The position numbers were made by a program, and so were the translations under genes. 58,168 nucleotides of DNA from IMG/VR virus record IMGVR_UViG_3300010354_000103, positions 1-58,168 of that record, one strand, 5' to 3'. The notes beneath the pieces are model-generated. The model saw only the letters and a list, made by a program, of their open reading frames with translations, made no database searches and had not been told where the DNA came from. Positions within the stretch are counted from its first letter, which is position 1; each line of letters opens with the position of its first letter. Positions 38,681 to 47,408 of this stretch are shown in pieces. Origin of the DNA: a virus.

Positions 38681-39873
38681 CAGTTTAGGTAAATAGCAGT
38701 CGCTTCAATAGATATCTTTGCTGGATTAACAGAAACTTTAGATGTCTTTCCAAAAGCAATTACCGTATCCTTTTCATTAATTTCTATGGATCCTAAAGCT
38801 TTACCTATGCTTGTTTTAAAAGTCTTTTCTGATAAATCTAATACTCCTAATTGTTTCCCTATCTCAACAGTAAAGTTTCCAATAGTAGAAGATATTTTTG
38901 CTCCACTGCCTGATAAAACACTATAAGCTGGAATAGTTTTGCTTTTTCCTGCTCCAACTTTAAGTAAATAATTTTCTTGTTGAGTTGATGCTGGTTTAGT
39001 TTCTAAACCATTGACTTCTACTTTATATTTTCCTTGTACTTTATCTGATCTATTTCCAGTAACTGATTCAGCATAATCTCCTGTGACACTGAGAGAATAA
39101 TTTTTTGTTACGGTGGATTTATAGTCACCAGTAACACCAACTTCGTAATTTCCATTTACAGTATATTTAATGCTACCTGGAGTATTAATGCTTGTAGAAG
39201 CACCAGGATGATACTGTTCATTGGAAACTTCTCCAGCACCTTCTGTAGACTCAACCCCAGTAATAGTTTTTTTGAATTGAGCAACGTTGAGATTTAAAGC
39301 ACCACCATTTATGTTAACTCTACCACTTTTACCTCCAGCTTCTATATTAATATCCTTTCCAGATTTTAAATTTAATGTACTAGCAGCATTAAGTGTGATA
39401 TTATCTCCTTTAATTGCTACTTCACCACCAACACATTCAATTAAAATGTCTCCATATACTTTAAGAGAGTATGCTGGTACTTTTTTCTCTTCTGTTGTTC
39501 CTTTGTCTGTTTTGGTTTTTGATATTTTACCGTCATCTTGTCTACCAGTAACCTCAATAGATACTGAAGAGTGTTTGTCAATTTTACCGCCCTTAGAGAC
39601 GTTAATCATCTTACCGCCACATCCAGACTGACCTGGAGCTCCAGCAGTAAAAATCATATTGTTTAATGTGTCGAAATGGATTGCCATTTCTCCATTAGTT
39701 TTTGCCCAACCATATTTTCCATCTAATGTATAACAACAGTTTAACCATCCAGCACCTTCTATTTGAGACCAAACTATTTTTGGTACTTCGCCATAACTAG
39801 GAACGTCACTTGAAGGTACTGAACCTTGTGTCTTTGATGGATCTGATTGAGGCTTGTTAGTAGGAGCAGTCAT
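38680..39873 (-). CDS. Baseplate spike beta-helix protein (gp5 C-terminal-like)
   Basis: This 397-residue protein has a long run of short repeats typical of a gp5/VgrG triple beta-helix: GDILIECVGGEVAIKGDNITLN, LKSGKDINIEAG, then NGNYEVGVTGDYKSTVTKNYSLSVTGDYAESVTG. The N-terminal ~90 residues contain an IHFDTLNNMIFTAG segment seen in spike adaptors. In T4 this helix is part of gp5, but here it is a separate gene overlapping the gp5-like OB-fold gene by TAATG. It probably forms the membrane-puncturing needle. Confidence 0.75.
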   Translation of the reverse strand: MTAPTNKPQSDPSKTQGSVPSSDVPSYGEVPKIVWSQIEGAGWLNCCYTLDGKYGWAKTNGEMAIHFDTLNNMIFTAGAPGQSGCGGKMINVSKGGKIDKHSSVSIEVTGRQDDGKISKTKTDKGTTEEKKVPAYSLKVYGDILIECVGGEVAIKGDNITLNAASTLNLKSGKDINIEAGGKSGRVNINGGALNLNVAQFKKTITGVESTEGAGEVSNEQYHPGASTSINTPGSIKYTVNGNYEVGVTGDYKSTVTKNYSLSVTGDYAESVTGNRSDKVQGKYKVEVNGLETKPASTQQENYLLKVGAGKSKTIPAYSVLSGSGAKISSTIGNFTVEIGKQLGVLDLSEKTFKTSIGKALGSIEINEKDTVIAFGKTSKVSVNPAKISIEATAIYLN

Positions 39874-42800
39874 TATGGGCAGTCAATATATTTACCAGTT
39901 CCGATCTTGGCATAACCGTTACGCTCAAGATCTGCTATATCTAGGCAAGTTAGAGAAGCAATAACTCTAGCGCCAGATCCACCACCACCAATAATAGTAA
40001 CCGTTGGTAGTTCTTTATATTGTGTAACTCTATCTATAATTTCTATACTATAGAGGTATCCTTTCTCATTGATTCTTGCTCTTGCTCTTCCAGCAATGCC
40101 ATCAACATAAACATCTGGTTCTGATGTGTAACCTCTACCAGGATTTAATAATGTAAATGAATCAATAACACAATTTAAATTAGAATCAAAGGCAGTATTT
40201 TTACGGTATCCAATTCCGCCTCTAGTGACTCTCACCTCAGATACTTTTCCTTTCTCATCCAATAATGCTATAGCAGAAGCACCATAACCAGCACCTGTAA
40301 TAATAATCTTTGGTGGTTGTTGATATGGACAACCAGAATCTATAACAGGAATACTGATGATAGATCCCTTTTCATCTGTTATAGCAGATCCAAATGTTGG
40401 TGGATCGTAGCAAGGTTCTAGAATTATTTTTTCTTTTGGAGTAGTATCAGTTTCTCCTGTATTAACATTACCCAATATAATTACATCAGCAAAAGCATTT
40501 GTTCCACTAATAACACAACGTAAAGATTCATCTTTCTCTACAATCATGTCATCATTCAATGTTACATAAAATTTTGCTTGATTATTTGTGATTACAAAAG
40601 TTCCAGATAATGTTCCTCCTGTGATATCATTGCTATCAATATTTTCTCCAAATAAAACATACTGTAATGCCGAACCATCAGATATATTAGTTGTGGTAAC
40701 AGTGTAGATTACGGTTTCACTTTCTTTATAGTAGAATTTATCTGTCTGTATACTATATGTGGGTACATCAGGCGATGATGCTGGAGTTTCTGCTTGTGGA
40801 TTTATTATAACAATTTCAGAAGCACTGGTGTCATCAATAGTAAATGTTAATAATTCTGCTCCTTCTATTGTTGAATCTTCGGCAACTACTACTTCAACTA
40901 TTGCTTGATTATTTTGAATGACAAATGATCCAGTCAAAGATTGTCCTTCTATATCTGTATCTGAAACACCAGATAATGTATAATTTAATGTAGTATCATC
41001 ATCAACATTTGTTGTTGTAATTGTATATGTAATCGTTTCTCCTTCATCGACCGAAGCTTTATCTGCTTCAACAGAATATGATGGAGATGTTGATTCTTCT
41101 CCTAAGATAACTACTGATGTAAAGGCATTTGTGTTATCAATACTAAAGAACAATGTCTCATCAAAATCAATAGCGGGTCCAACATATGTATACACTGCTG
41201 TTCCCTCGGTGGCGGTCGTAGATTCTTGTGACACACCACTAAATGCTTCTGTACCACTAGTACCAGCAGTAATAATTCTATAACGATTAGATCCAACATA
41301 AACAAAATCATCTTGATCATATGTTTCATTAGCAGACCATTCAACTTGATCAAAATCTACATTGATTGCTAGAGGAACACTAACACTTGCTTTGTTATTG
41401 TTTATTGTAAATGTACCTGTCAAAGATCCACCAACTATATCAGATGAATTTATATTTTCACCGTCTATAGTGTAATTTAATATAGTACCATTAGAAACAT
41501 TTGAAGTGACAACATTAAAGATTATTGTTTCGCCTTCTTGATATGCAGTTTTCTTTGTTGAAACTGAATATAGTTGTAATGCTGGTATTGGATCTGGATA
41601 TATTGGAGGAGCAACAACTGGTTGTGTGCTAGTATTAATTGGAGGAACGATTGGTGGCGTGGTAGGTGGTGGAACTCCTGGTACTGTTGGGGGAACAGTA
41701 ATCACAGGTGCCCCAGAATAATCTAAAATTTCACATGTAAATGTTTGCCCTTCTGGGTAGTAATTAACATGCCCTGCTGGAATAGTTCCATCACTTAAAG
41801 AAAGTGTAAAGCTTTCTGTACCTTCTTCTGGTGAAGTAACTGGATCGAGCAAAGTTAAATATGAAACTTGTTTTGATGTTTCTCCTGGAGCAAAACCTAA
41901 AGTTCCTGAACTGGAAGTAACTGGTTGGAAATCTGTACCTAATGTCGCTGTACCATTTACCGTCGTGTAACTTACACTTGAAGATACAGTTGTGTTTCCA
42001 CTCCTTAATATAGTAAACGTTGCTGTAGTTCCTTCTCTGGCAATAATATTAGAGCATTGATATATAATTACTTTCTCTTGAGGTACTTCTGGATCAGTAT
42101 CTGATGGATTGTCTGGTGGTTCTTGAATACCACCAATAGGAATAATACTTGTTGATGTTTCTGGTGGTGCTTCTTGAGCATCTTCACATACAGAACCAGC
42201 CTCAGTTGGACCATCTTCTAACTGAGCAATCAAATCATCCAGCCAATCTCCTTTCTCATCAGTGCCACAATCTGTACATTCCTTCGTAACTTTTTCACAT
42301 TGAGATCCAGGACCATCACAAGATATCCCAAGCAACTCAAACACAGCATTGATAGCAGAACCAATAATATTTAAAGGGTCTGCTAATATTGAAAGCAATT
42401 CTTGAAGAGGTCCTAGAACAGAAGCCAATAACTCTTCAATCAAAGATAAAATTTGATTAATAATTCCTTCAACTAAAGAATCAACTAAACAAGCAGCAGC
42501 ATTATAAGCATCCATCAAATAACCCAAAAGTAAATCAGTTAACCACTGTGCTAATTGATCTGTAAGATCTGCTATACTACAACCAAGATCTTCTAATACT
42601 TTATTTACAGAATCTAAGATTGGTTTTAATCTACTTTGTTTTTTTGTAATCGGTGTGAAAGGTTTGATTCCTAAGTCTGGATTAACTGGTCCAGTATTTT
42701 TATTACCTAAATCATCTGTAGCTGCTACGTCCTCAGTTAATAAAAGTTGTACTAATTTATCTACACCATCTCTAATTAGTTTAACAATCTCTCCTTTCAC

Positions 42801-43631
42801 TCTGCTCATAAAGCTAGTCAATAACCTAATAGCTTTATTGACATATTCCATTCCATTATCAATGTATTTTGTCAACTCACCATTGATTTTGCTTACATAA
42901 TAATCTCCGAGTTGACCTCCTGACTGTTGATTGGCAGCAAGCATGTCACCGAGAATAGTAGTAAGTCCACCTTTTAAATCAGATTCTGATCCACATTTTG
43001 GGTTGGCAATTTCTACACAAACTTTAGAACCAGTTGGATTAGTAGCAGTGTTTTCCGAAAACAAACCATAAAAAGCTGCTGGTGGTGTATCTGTAGCGAT
43101 TGCTGGCAATCCAGCTTCACCAACCTTAGTATATTTTGTTTTATCTTTTGATGTATCTCCACCTTTCTTATCTTTTTCCTCGATCGGAGCATGGAGATAT
43201 GGATTAGAACTTGGATCTAAAAATGTCGTGAAAGATTTACAAGTTGAGTTTGGAGATGGATCTTTCTCTACATTTTTCTTTAAAGTAGCACCAGATGTAT
43301 GACCAACCGATCCCATAATGATTGGTTTTTGCTTGTCATTATCTAGATAAAAACCTACTACCCAATTACCTAATTTTAAATTTACAGTTCCCCCTGTTGT
43401 TCCACCATCAGTAAAAGGAACTGTAACAGGCATCATTACGTTTGCCCATGGCAAATCTTTGGATGCTGTAGCATCACAATCTTTTAAATGTTGACCAACG
43501 ATTCTTACCTTATAACGTCCAGATTTTTTAGGATCGTCGCCACTATTAGATTCAATCTGACCAACCCACCAGTTGAAACCATCAGAACCTATTTGATGTA
43601 TTGGAAATAGCGTAGATAATACTTGATCCAT
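39873..43631 (-). CDS. 5: gp5-like baseplate hub spike with OB-fold and adhesin-type repeats
   Basis: A 1252-residue protein. Residues ~15-115 match the OB-fold of T4 gp5 (FNWWVGQIE, KKSGRYKVRIVG, LPWANVMMPVT, GNWVVGFYLD, PIIMGSVGHT). Residues ~230-480 are helical with hydrophobic heptads. Residues ~525-620 resemble a Calx-beta domain, followed by a proline-rich linker (~640-685). Three related beta repeats (YQEGETIIFNV type) and a C-terminal domain with G-x-GY repeats follow. A ~60-residue insert interrupts the first repeat. No T4-type lysozyme domain is seen. It is likely the central spike trimer. Confidence 0.75.
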   Translation of the reverse strand: MDQVLSTLFPIHQIGSDGFNWWVGQIESNSGDDPKKSGRYKVRIVGQHLKDCDATASKDLPWANVMMPVTVPFTDGGTTGGTVNLKLGNWVVGFYLDNDKQKPIIMGSVGHTSGATLKKNVEKDPSPNSTCKSFTTFLDPSSNPYLHAPIEEKDKKGGDTSKDKTKYTKVGEAGLPAIATDTPPAAFYGLFSENTATNPTGSKVCVEIANPKCGSESDLKGGLTTILGDMLAANQQSGGQLGDYYVSKINGELTKYIDNGMEYVNKAIRLLTSFMSRVKGEIVKLIRDGVDKLVQLLLTEDVAATDDLGNKNTGPVNPDLGIKPFTPITKKQSRLKPILDSVNKVLEDLGCSIADLTDQLAQWLTDLLLGYLMDAYNAAACLVDSLVEGIINQILSLIEELLASVLGPLQELLSILADPLNIIGSAINAVFELLGISCDGPGSQCEKVTKECTDCGTDEKGDWLDDLIAQLEDGPTEAGSVCEDAQEAPPETSTSIIPIGGIQEPPDNPSDTDPEVPQEKVIIYQCSNIIAREGTTATFTILRSGNTTVSSSVSYTTVNGTATLGTDFQPVTSSSGTLGFAPGETSKQVSYLTLLDPVTSPEEGTESFTLSLSDGTIPAGHVNYYPEGQTFTCEILDYSGAPVITVPPTVPGVPPPTTPPIVPPINTSTQPVVAPPIYPDPIPALQLYSVSTKKTAYQEGETIIFNVVTSNVSNGTILNYTIDGENINSSDIVGGSLTGTFTINNNKASVSVPLAINVDFDQVEWSANETYDQDDFVYVGSNRYRIITAGTSGTEAFSGVSQESTTATEGTAVYTYVGPAIDFDETLFFSIDNTNAFTSVVILGEESTSPSYSVEADKASVDEGETITYTITTTNVDDDTTLNYTLSGVSDTDIEGQSLTGSFVIQNNQAIVEVVVAEDSTIEGAELLTFTIDDTSASEIVIINPQAETPASSPDVPTYSIQTDKFYYKESETVIYTVTTTNISDGSALQYVLFGENIDSNDITGGTLSGTFVITNNQAKFYVTLNDDMIVEKDESLRCVISGTNAFADVIILGNVNTGETDTTPKEKIILEPCYDPPTFGSAITDEKGSIISIPVIDSGCPYQQPPKIIITGAGYGASAIALLDEKGKVSEVRVTRGGIGYRKNTAFDSNLNCVIDSFTLLNPGRGYTSEPDVYVDGIAGRARARINEKGYLYSIEIIDRVTQYKELPTVTIIGGGGSGARVIASLTCLDIADLERNGYAKIGTGKYIDCP

Positions 43632-43632
43632 A

Positions 43633-45048
43633 TCACTTTACTTTACTCGAATAGTCCTTGATGCCATAAGTATCTCTAATCAATTCTAATTTTGTCATAC
43701 AGTTAAAAGTATTTAGAAACATATTGTTATGAGATAATTTAGATATCAAATATGTACCACTATTTTCCTCATCATATTGCTGAGTTTTTCTAGTTTCTTC
43801 TGCTGCTACGTTCGGAATTAATACTTTGATTTTATCCCCTACCTTTAAATTCATATTACCTGGAACAATTATTTCCATTTTTTGATTTTCCATTAAGTAT
43901 CTTCGTGCTATTCCCTGTGATACATAATACTTTTGATAGTCTGGGAAGTTTGATCCACCTGTAGTGCTATCTTTCCCCCTATCCTTTTCCTCATTTGATC
44001 CTGGTCCTTCACCATCGAACCATGTTTCATGATCTAAAATCATTGACATAACTCTAGTTGGATATTGTGATAAATCATTTTGAAACTGTGGTAGTTTTGT
44101 CTGACTACCTAGGTGAGACATTGCTTTAAATGTATCCGCCAAATTAAAAGTATATTCTTCATAGGCACCAGTAGAATAGTTATAGAAGACCATGTAAGTG
44201 GAATAGATTCCATTTCTCATTTGATCTACCATGTCAAGTTCATCGGTAAAAGTATACTCTTCTATAACATATAAGTTATTTTTATCTGCTTGATCTAAAG
44301 TTGGTTTGTAAGTATACGTCGCTACTGGTGGAGATCCTCCAAAAGTATCTGTTCCATCTGAGCATAATAAATCCATAGATTTAAATACAAATCCATCTTT
44401 ATTTTCAAAGAAAAGATATCCAGCAGTTCCCGATGCTGTTTCTGTATTAGTTGGTATAGAAGATTTGGAATCTGTTCTTTTACTTTCAGTTGATTTTGTT
44501 TTACTTGTCTTTGAATTTTTTGGAACTGCTTTGTATTGTATTGTTTGAATAATAGAATGAGCTTTCTTTCCGTTTGGATAAAAGTTTACATTATACTTTG
44601 CTGTTTCTGTATCAATTTTTTTCTTTGTATTGAGATACTTTGTCATAATATCTTTTACTATCTTGTCTGGCAATCCAGAAAGTTTTTCGGTAACTCTTAC
44701 ACCCTCATTGTATAATCCTTCTTTGGAAATCAAAGCGAGGTTATATGTCTGAACACTCTTTGAAAATTTTCTGTCATATACTTTCCATACATGTAATTCA
44801 TACTCAAATGTTTTTTCTTGTACATCTTTTATTTTTACATATACTTTTTCACCACCTTGTATAGGCATAGTACCAATTAAGTTGGATCCACTATCAACAA
44901 CATGTAAAACAGCAGAAACAAATGGAGAGAATATATCTTCATAGTAAGCAAAGGCAACACAAATTTTTGTGATGTCATACTCTTTTCCTTTGACATCTGC
45001 TATGGTTGCCTTTACTAAATTAATACTTTTATTACTAACGTTTGCCAT
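43633..45048 (-). CDS. 27: Baseplate hub protein, gp27-like
   Basis: A 471-residue protein beginning with a tube/hub-like domain (LVKATIADVKGKEYDITKICVAFAYYEDIFSPF...), as in T4 gp27 and other hub proteins that mimic the tail tube hexamer with a trimer. A variable serine/lysine-rich linker (~residues 180-200) follows, then the second hub domain, ending with IIVPGNMNLKVGDKIKVLIPNV, a typical hub beta-strand pair. It lies 1 nt upstream of the gp5-like gene, the T4 partner of gp27, which supports the assignment. Confidence 0.75.
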   Translation of the reverse strand: MANVSNKSINLVKATIADVKGKEYDITKICVAFAYYEDIFSPFVSAVLHVVDSGSNLIGTMPIQGGEKVYVKIKDVQEKTFEYELHVWKVYDRKFSKSVQTYNLALISKEGLYNEGVRVTEKLSGLPDKIVKDIMTKYLNTKKKIDTETAKYNVNFYPNGKKAHSIIQTIQYKAVPKNSKTSKTKSTESKRTDSKSSIPTNTETASGTAGYLFFENKDGFVFKSMDLLCSDGTDTFGGSPPVATYTYKPTLDQADKNNLYVIEEYTFTDELDMVDQMRNGIYSTYMVFYNYSTGAYEEYTFNLADTFKAMSHLGSQTKLPQFQNDLSQYPTRVMSMILDHETWFDGEGPGSNEEKDRGKDSTTGGSNFPDYQKYYVSQGIARRYLMENQKMEIIVPGNMNLKVGDKIKVLIPNVAAEETRKTQQYDEENSGTYLISKLSHNNMFLNTFNCMTKLELIRDTYGIKDYSSKVK

Positions 45049-45050
45049 TT

Positions 45051-47378
45051 TTACCAGGGATTATAATAGTTGGGAGCTACTGGACTTCTTGTTGAAAGAG
45101 TAAGAGCACTTGTTGCTCCAATAGGAGATAGAGTAGAAGGTGATGATGCTGTTGATGAAAAACCTTTTCCTAGAAGAATGTTAGTTGCTGCTTGTTGTGC
45201 TTGTTGTTTGGTTAACTTTTGATTTGGTTTTACTGGTTGTTTTGCTGGTTGTGGAGTGTTTTGAACGGGAGTTCTAGCAAGAGATGGAGAGGTCACTTGT
45301 CCAGTTGTTGCTCTTCTTACTCCATCAATTTTAGACAAAGCAATAGAACCTTTAGTTACCTTGCCGCTTTGATTACCTCCAATTATATCTACATAACCAT
45401 CTTTAGGTGTGCCAGCAGCAAACATAACATGTGTTCTAGATCCGCCGCCATAGTCCCCAACAATTACATCTCCTGGTTGAATTTGCTGTTTATCCACAGG
45501 AGTACCCCAATTCAAAAAACTATCAGCCATAGCTGAACCAGATCCTTGAATACCATTTCTTTTAAGTTGTGAATTTACATAAGCAGCACACCATGGCTGC
45601 TGAGTTGGATCCACGGTTCCTGTAGCACCACTAGCAATAATTTCATCTTTCATATCAGATGCTCCTTTACCAACATCTGCTTCTAGATCAGCCATTAAAC
45701 TACCAGGAGTGGCACCAGGAGGATTAGATCCACCTCCACCACCCCCTCCTCCTTTTGCTTTCGCTTTTTTGGGAGGTTTACCACCACCAAGAAAATCTGC
45801 TATGCCCTTCATATCCATGGTAGCAGCAGATGCTTCTCCTCCACCTAATAAGGAACCAACAACAGCAGCAGGTAACCCGAATACTCTAGCTAATGGAGTG
45901 AATAGTTGTGTTAAGAATGGAGCAACAAGTTTTCCAATGCCACCTAATCTTTTAAATACAGATGACATTATAGAAAGCAATAATCCTCCAGCAGCTTGAG
46001 CAGGTAATTGTAATGCTTTAGCTAGATTTTCTCCCATAGTTTTTCCAGCAGAATCTTTCTTCCCTGGTTGGTTTTGCTCCTTTTGCTGACGGAATATATT
46101 TTTTAGTGGATTATTTCTATTGAGAGGTATTACTGATTGACCAGGGCTTAACAAAGTATTTGTAGGGTTATCAACAATTCCACCTCTAGATAATTTTGTT
46201 TGTGACTTTACATTTGACTGTGGTTTTAGTGTAGGTTTTGGTTCAACAATTTTTGCTAATGGTTGAACATTATTTACTGCTGCTGGGGTATCAATATTGG
46301 TTGTCGCTGATTGATTAATATTATTTGTAGATGTTGATGACTGATTAATATTATTTGTAGAAACGGAAGGTGATACTACACCACCCTCAGACATTTTAAA
46401 TCTTTTAAGTGCCCTACCAAACCCTACCTGTCCTCTTCTACGTAATCTTGTTGTTCTTCTACCTAATCCACGTTTAAAATTATTAAACTTTCTTCTTGCT
46501 AATCTTCTTTTTGCCCCTCTTCTCATTCTTCCACGTCTTCCTGGGAGATCAAAATCAAACATCCTACCAAACATATTTCCTCTGTTGCCATCACTTCCTT
46601 CTTCTTCATCATCCTGAGCATAAGGATCTTCAACGCTCATAACGGATGAAAGGTCACTACCTTTTTCTAAATCAGATTCTTTCTGCTGCATTTCCTCAGC
46701 ATTAGCTTGATCAAAATTAAATTCTAACTGCTGAGACTCTGTTTTGTTTTCCTCTTGTTTTAATTTATTATTTTTATTAAAGAAATTCTTAACCGTACTA
46801 AGACCAGAAGTAATCTTTGATACTACAGTAGTAGTTTTAACTTGCTCGTCAGATGATTCTTTTTCTTTGTTAGATAATCCTGTTAACTTATCTGCTATTG
46901 TCTGGTATGATTTTTCTATACCATCAAATGCCACAGTCAACCACGATTTTAGTTTTTTATCTTCTACATTAACTTCTTTACCATCAGCACCTTTCCCAGT
47001 ACCATTTAAATCTAATTCTAGTTGCTTATATGGTTGTGGTGTTACAACAGATTCTCCTCGTATTAGATTGGAAAATCTTTGCTGCTTTGTTAATGCTGGA
47101 TCTTCTGTATCTGAAGGATCATTAGAGAAAGTTCCTTTAGTTCTTCTGAGTAAGTCTCCTCCAAACTCATGTGATAATGCTTTACCAAAGAAATATCCTT
47201 TGCCAGGTTTTTTTATTTCTTCTTCTGGTACACCTTCTTTTCTTTGCTTCTCTGCTTGTTCTTTAGCATATTTTCTTTCCTCCGCTGCCATACTCGCAGC
47301 AGATTTAATCTTATCTCCAACCCATTTCCCTAGATTGCCGTGATTTGCTTTAGTATATGAGACGGATCCGTGTGCCAT
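45051..47378 (-). CDS. Tail-interior protein with CHAP-like peptidase domain
   Basis: A 775-residue protein. Its first ~350 residues (KGYFFGKALSHEFGGDLLRRTKG, later RRGAKRRLARRKFNN) are paralogous to the adjacent 952-aa protein. Residues ~590-693 form a peptidoglycan-hydrolase domain of the CHAP/TIGR02594 kind: PWCAAYVNSQL with the catalytic Cys, PGDVIVGDY, THVMFAAG with the catalytic His, and a GGNQSGKV turn. A SRGGIVDNPTNTLLSPGQSVIPL motif is like tape-measure tails. It may be carried inside the tail tip to open the cell wall. Confidence 0.75.
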   Translation of the reverse strand: MAHGSVSYTKANHGNLGKWVGDKIKSAASMAAEERKYAKEQAEKQRKEGVPEEEIKKPGKGYFFGKALSHEFGGDLLRRTKGTFSNDPSDTEDPALTKQQRFSNLIRGESVVTPQPYKQLELDLNGTGKGADGKEVNVEDKKLKSWLTVAFDGIEKSYQTIADKLTGLSNKEKESSDEQVKTTTVVSKITSGLSTVKNFFNKNNKLKQEENKTESQQLEFNFDQANAEEMQQKESDLEKGSDLSSVMSVEDPYAQDDEEEGSDGNRGNMFGRMFDFDLPGRRGRMRRGAKRRLARRKFNNFKRGLGRRTTRLRRRGQVGFGRALKRFKMSEGGVVSPSVSTNNINQSSTSTNNINQSATTNIDTPAAVNNVQPLAKIVEPKPTLKPQSNVKSQTKLSRGGIVDNPTNTLLSPGQSVIPLNRNNPLKNIFRQQKEQNQPGKKDSAGKTMGENLAKALQLPAQAAGGLLLSIMSSVFKRLGGIGKLVAPFLTQLFTPLARVFGLPAAVVGSLLGGGEASAATMDMKGIADFLGGGKPPKKAKAKGGGGGGGGSNPPGATPGSLMADLEADVGKGASDMKDEIIASGATGTVDPTQQPWCAAYVNSQLKRNGIQGSGSAMADSFLNWGTPVDKQQIQPGDVIVGDYGGGSRTHVMFAAGTPKDGYVDIIGGNQSGKVTKGSIALSKIDGVRRATTGQVTSPSLARTPVQNTPQPAKQPVKPNQKLTKQQAQQAATNILLGKGFSSTASSPSTLSPIGATSALTLSTRSPVAPNYYNPW

Positions 47379-47408
47379 GTAATAGTATTACCCCACTTAA
47401 TATTTAGA

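Noticed and set aside
46305-46365. Short tandem repeat (NNINQS type) in the CHAP-bearing protein
   Set aside because: It is a low-complexity coding linker with two to three copies. It is not a CRISPR, and no array with regular spacers was seen anywhere.
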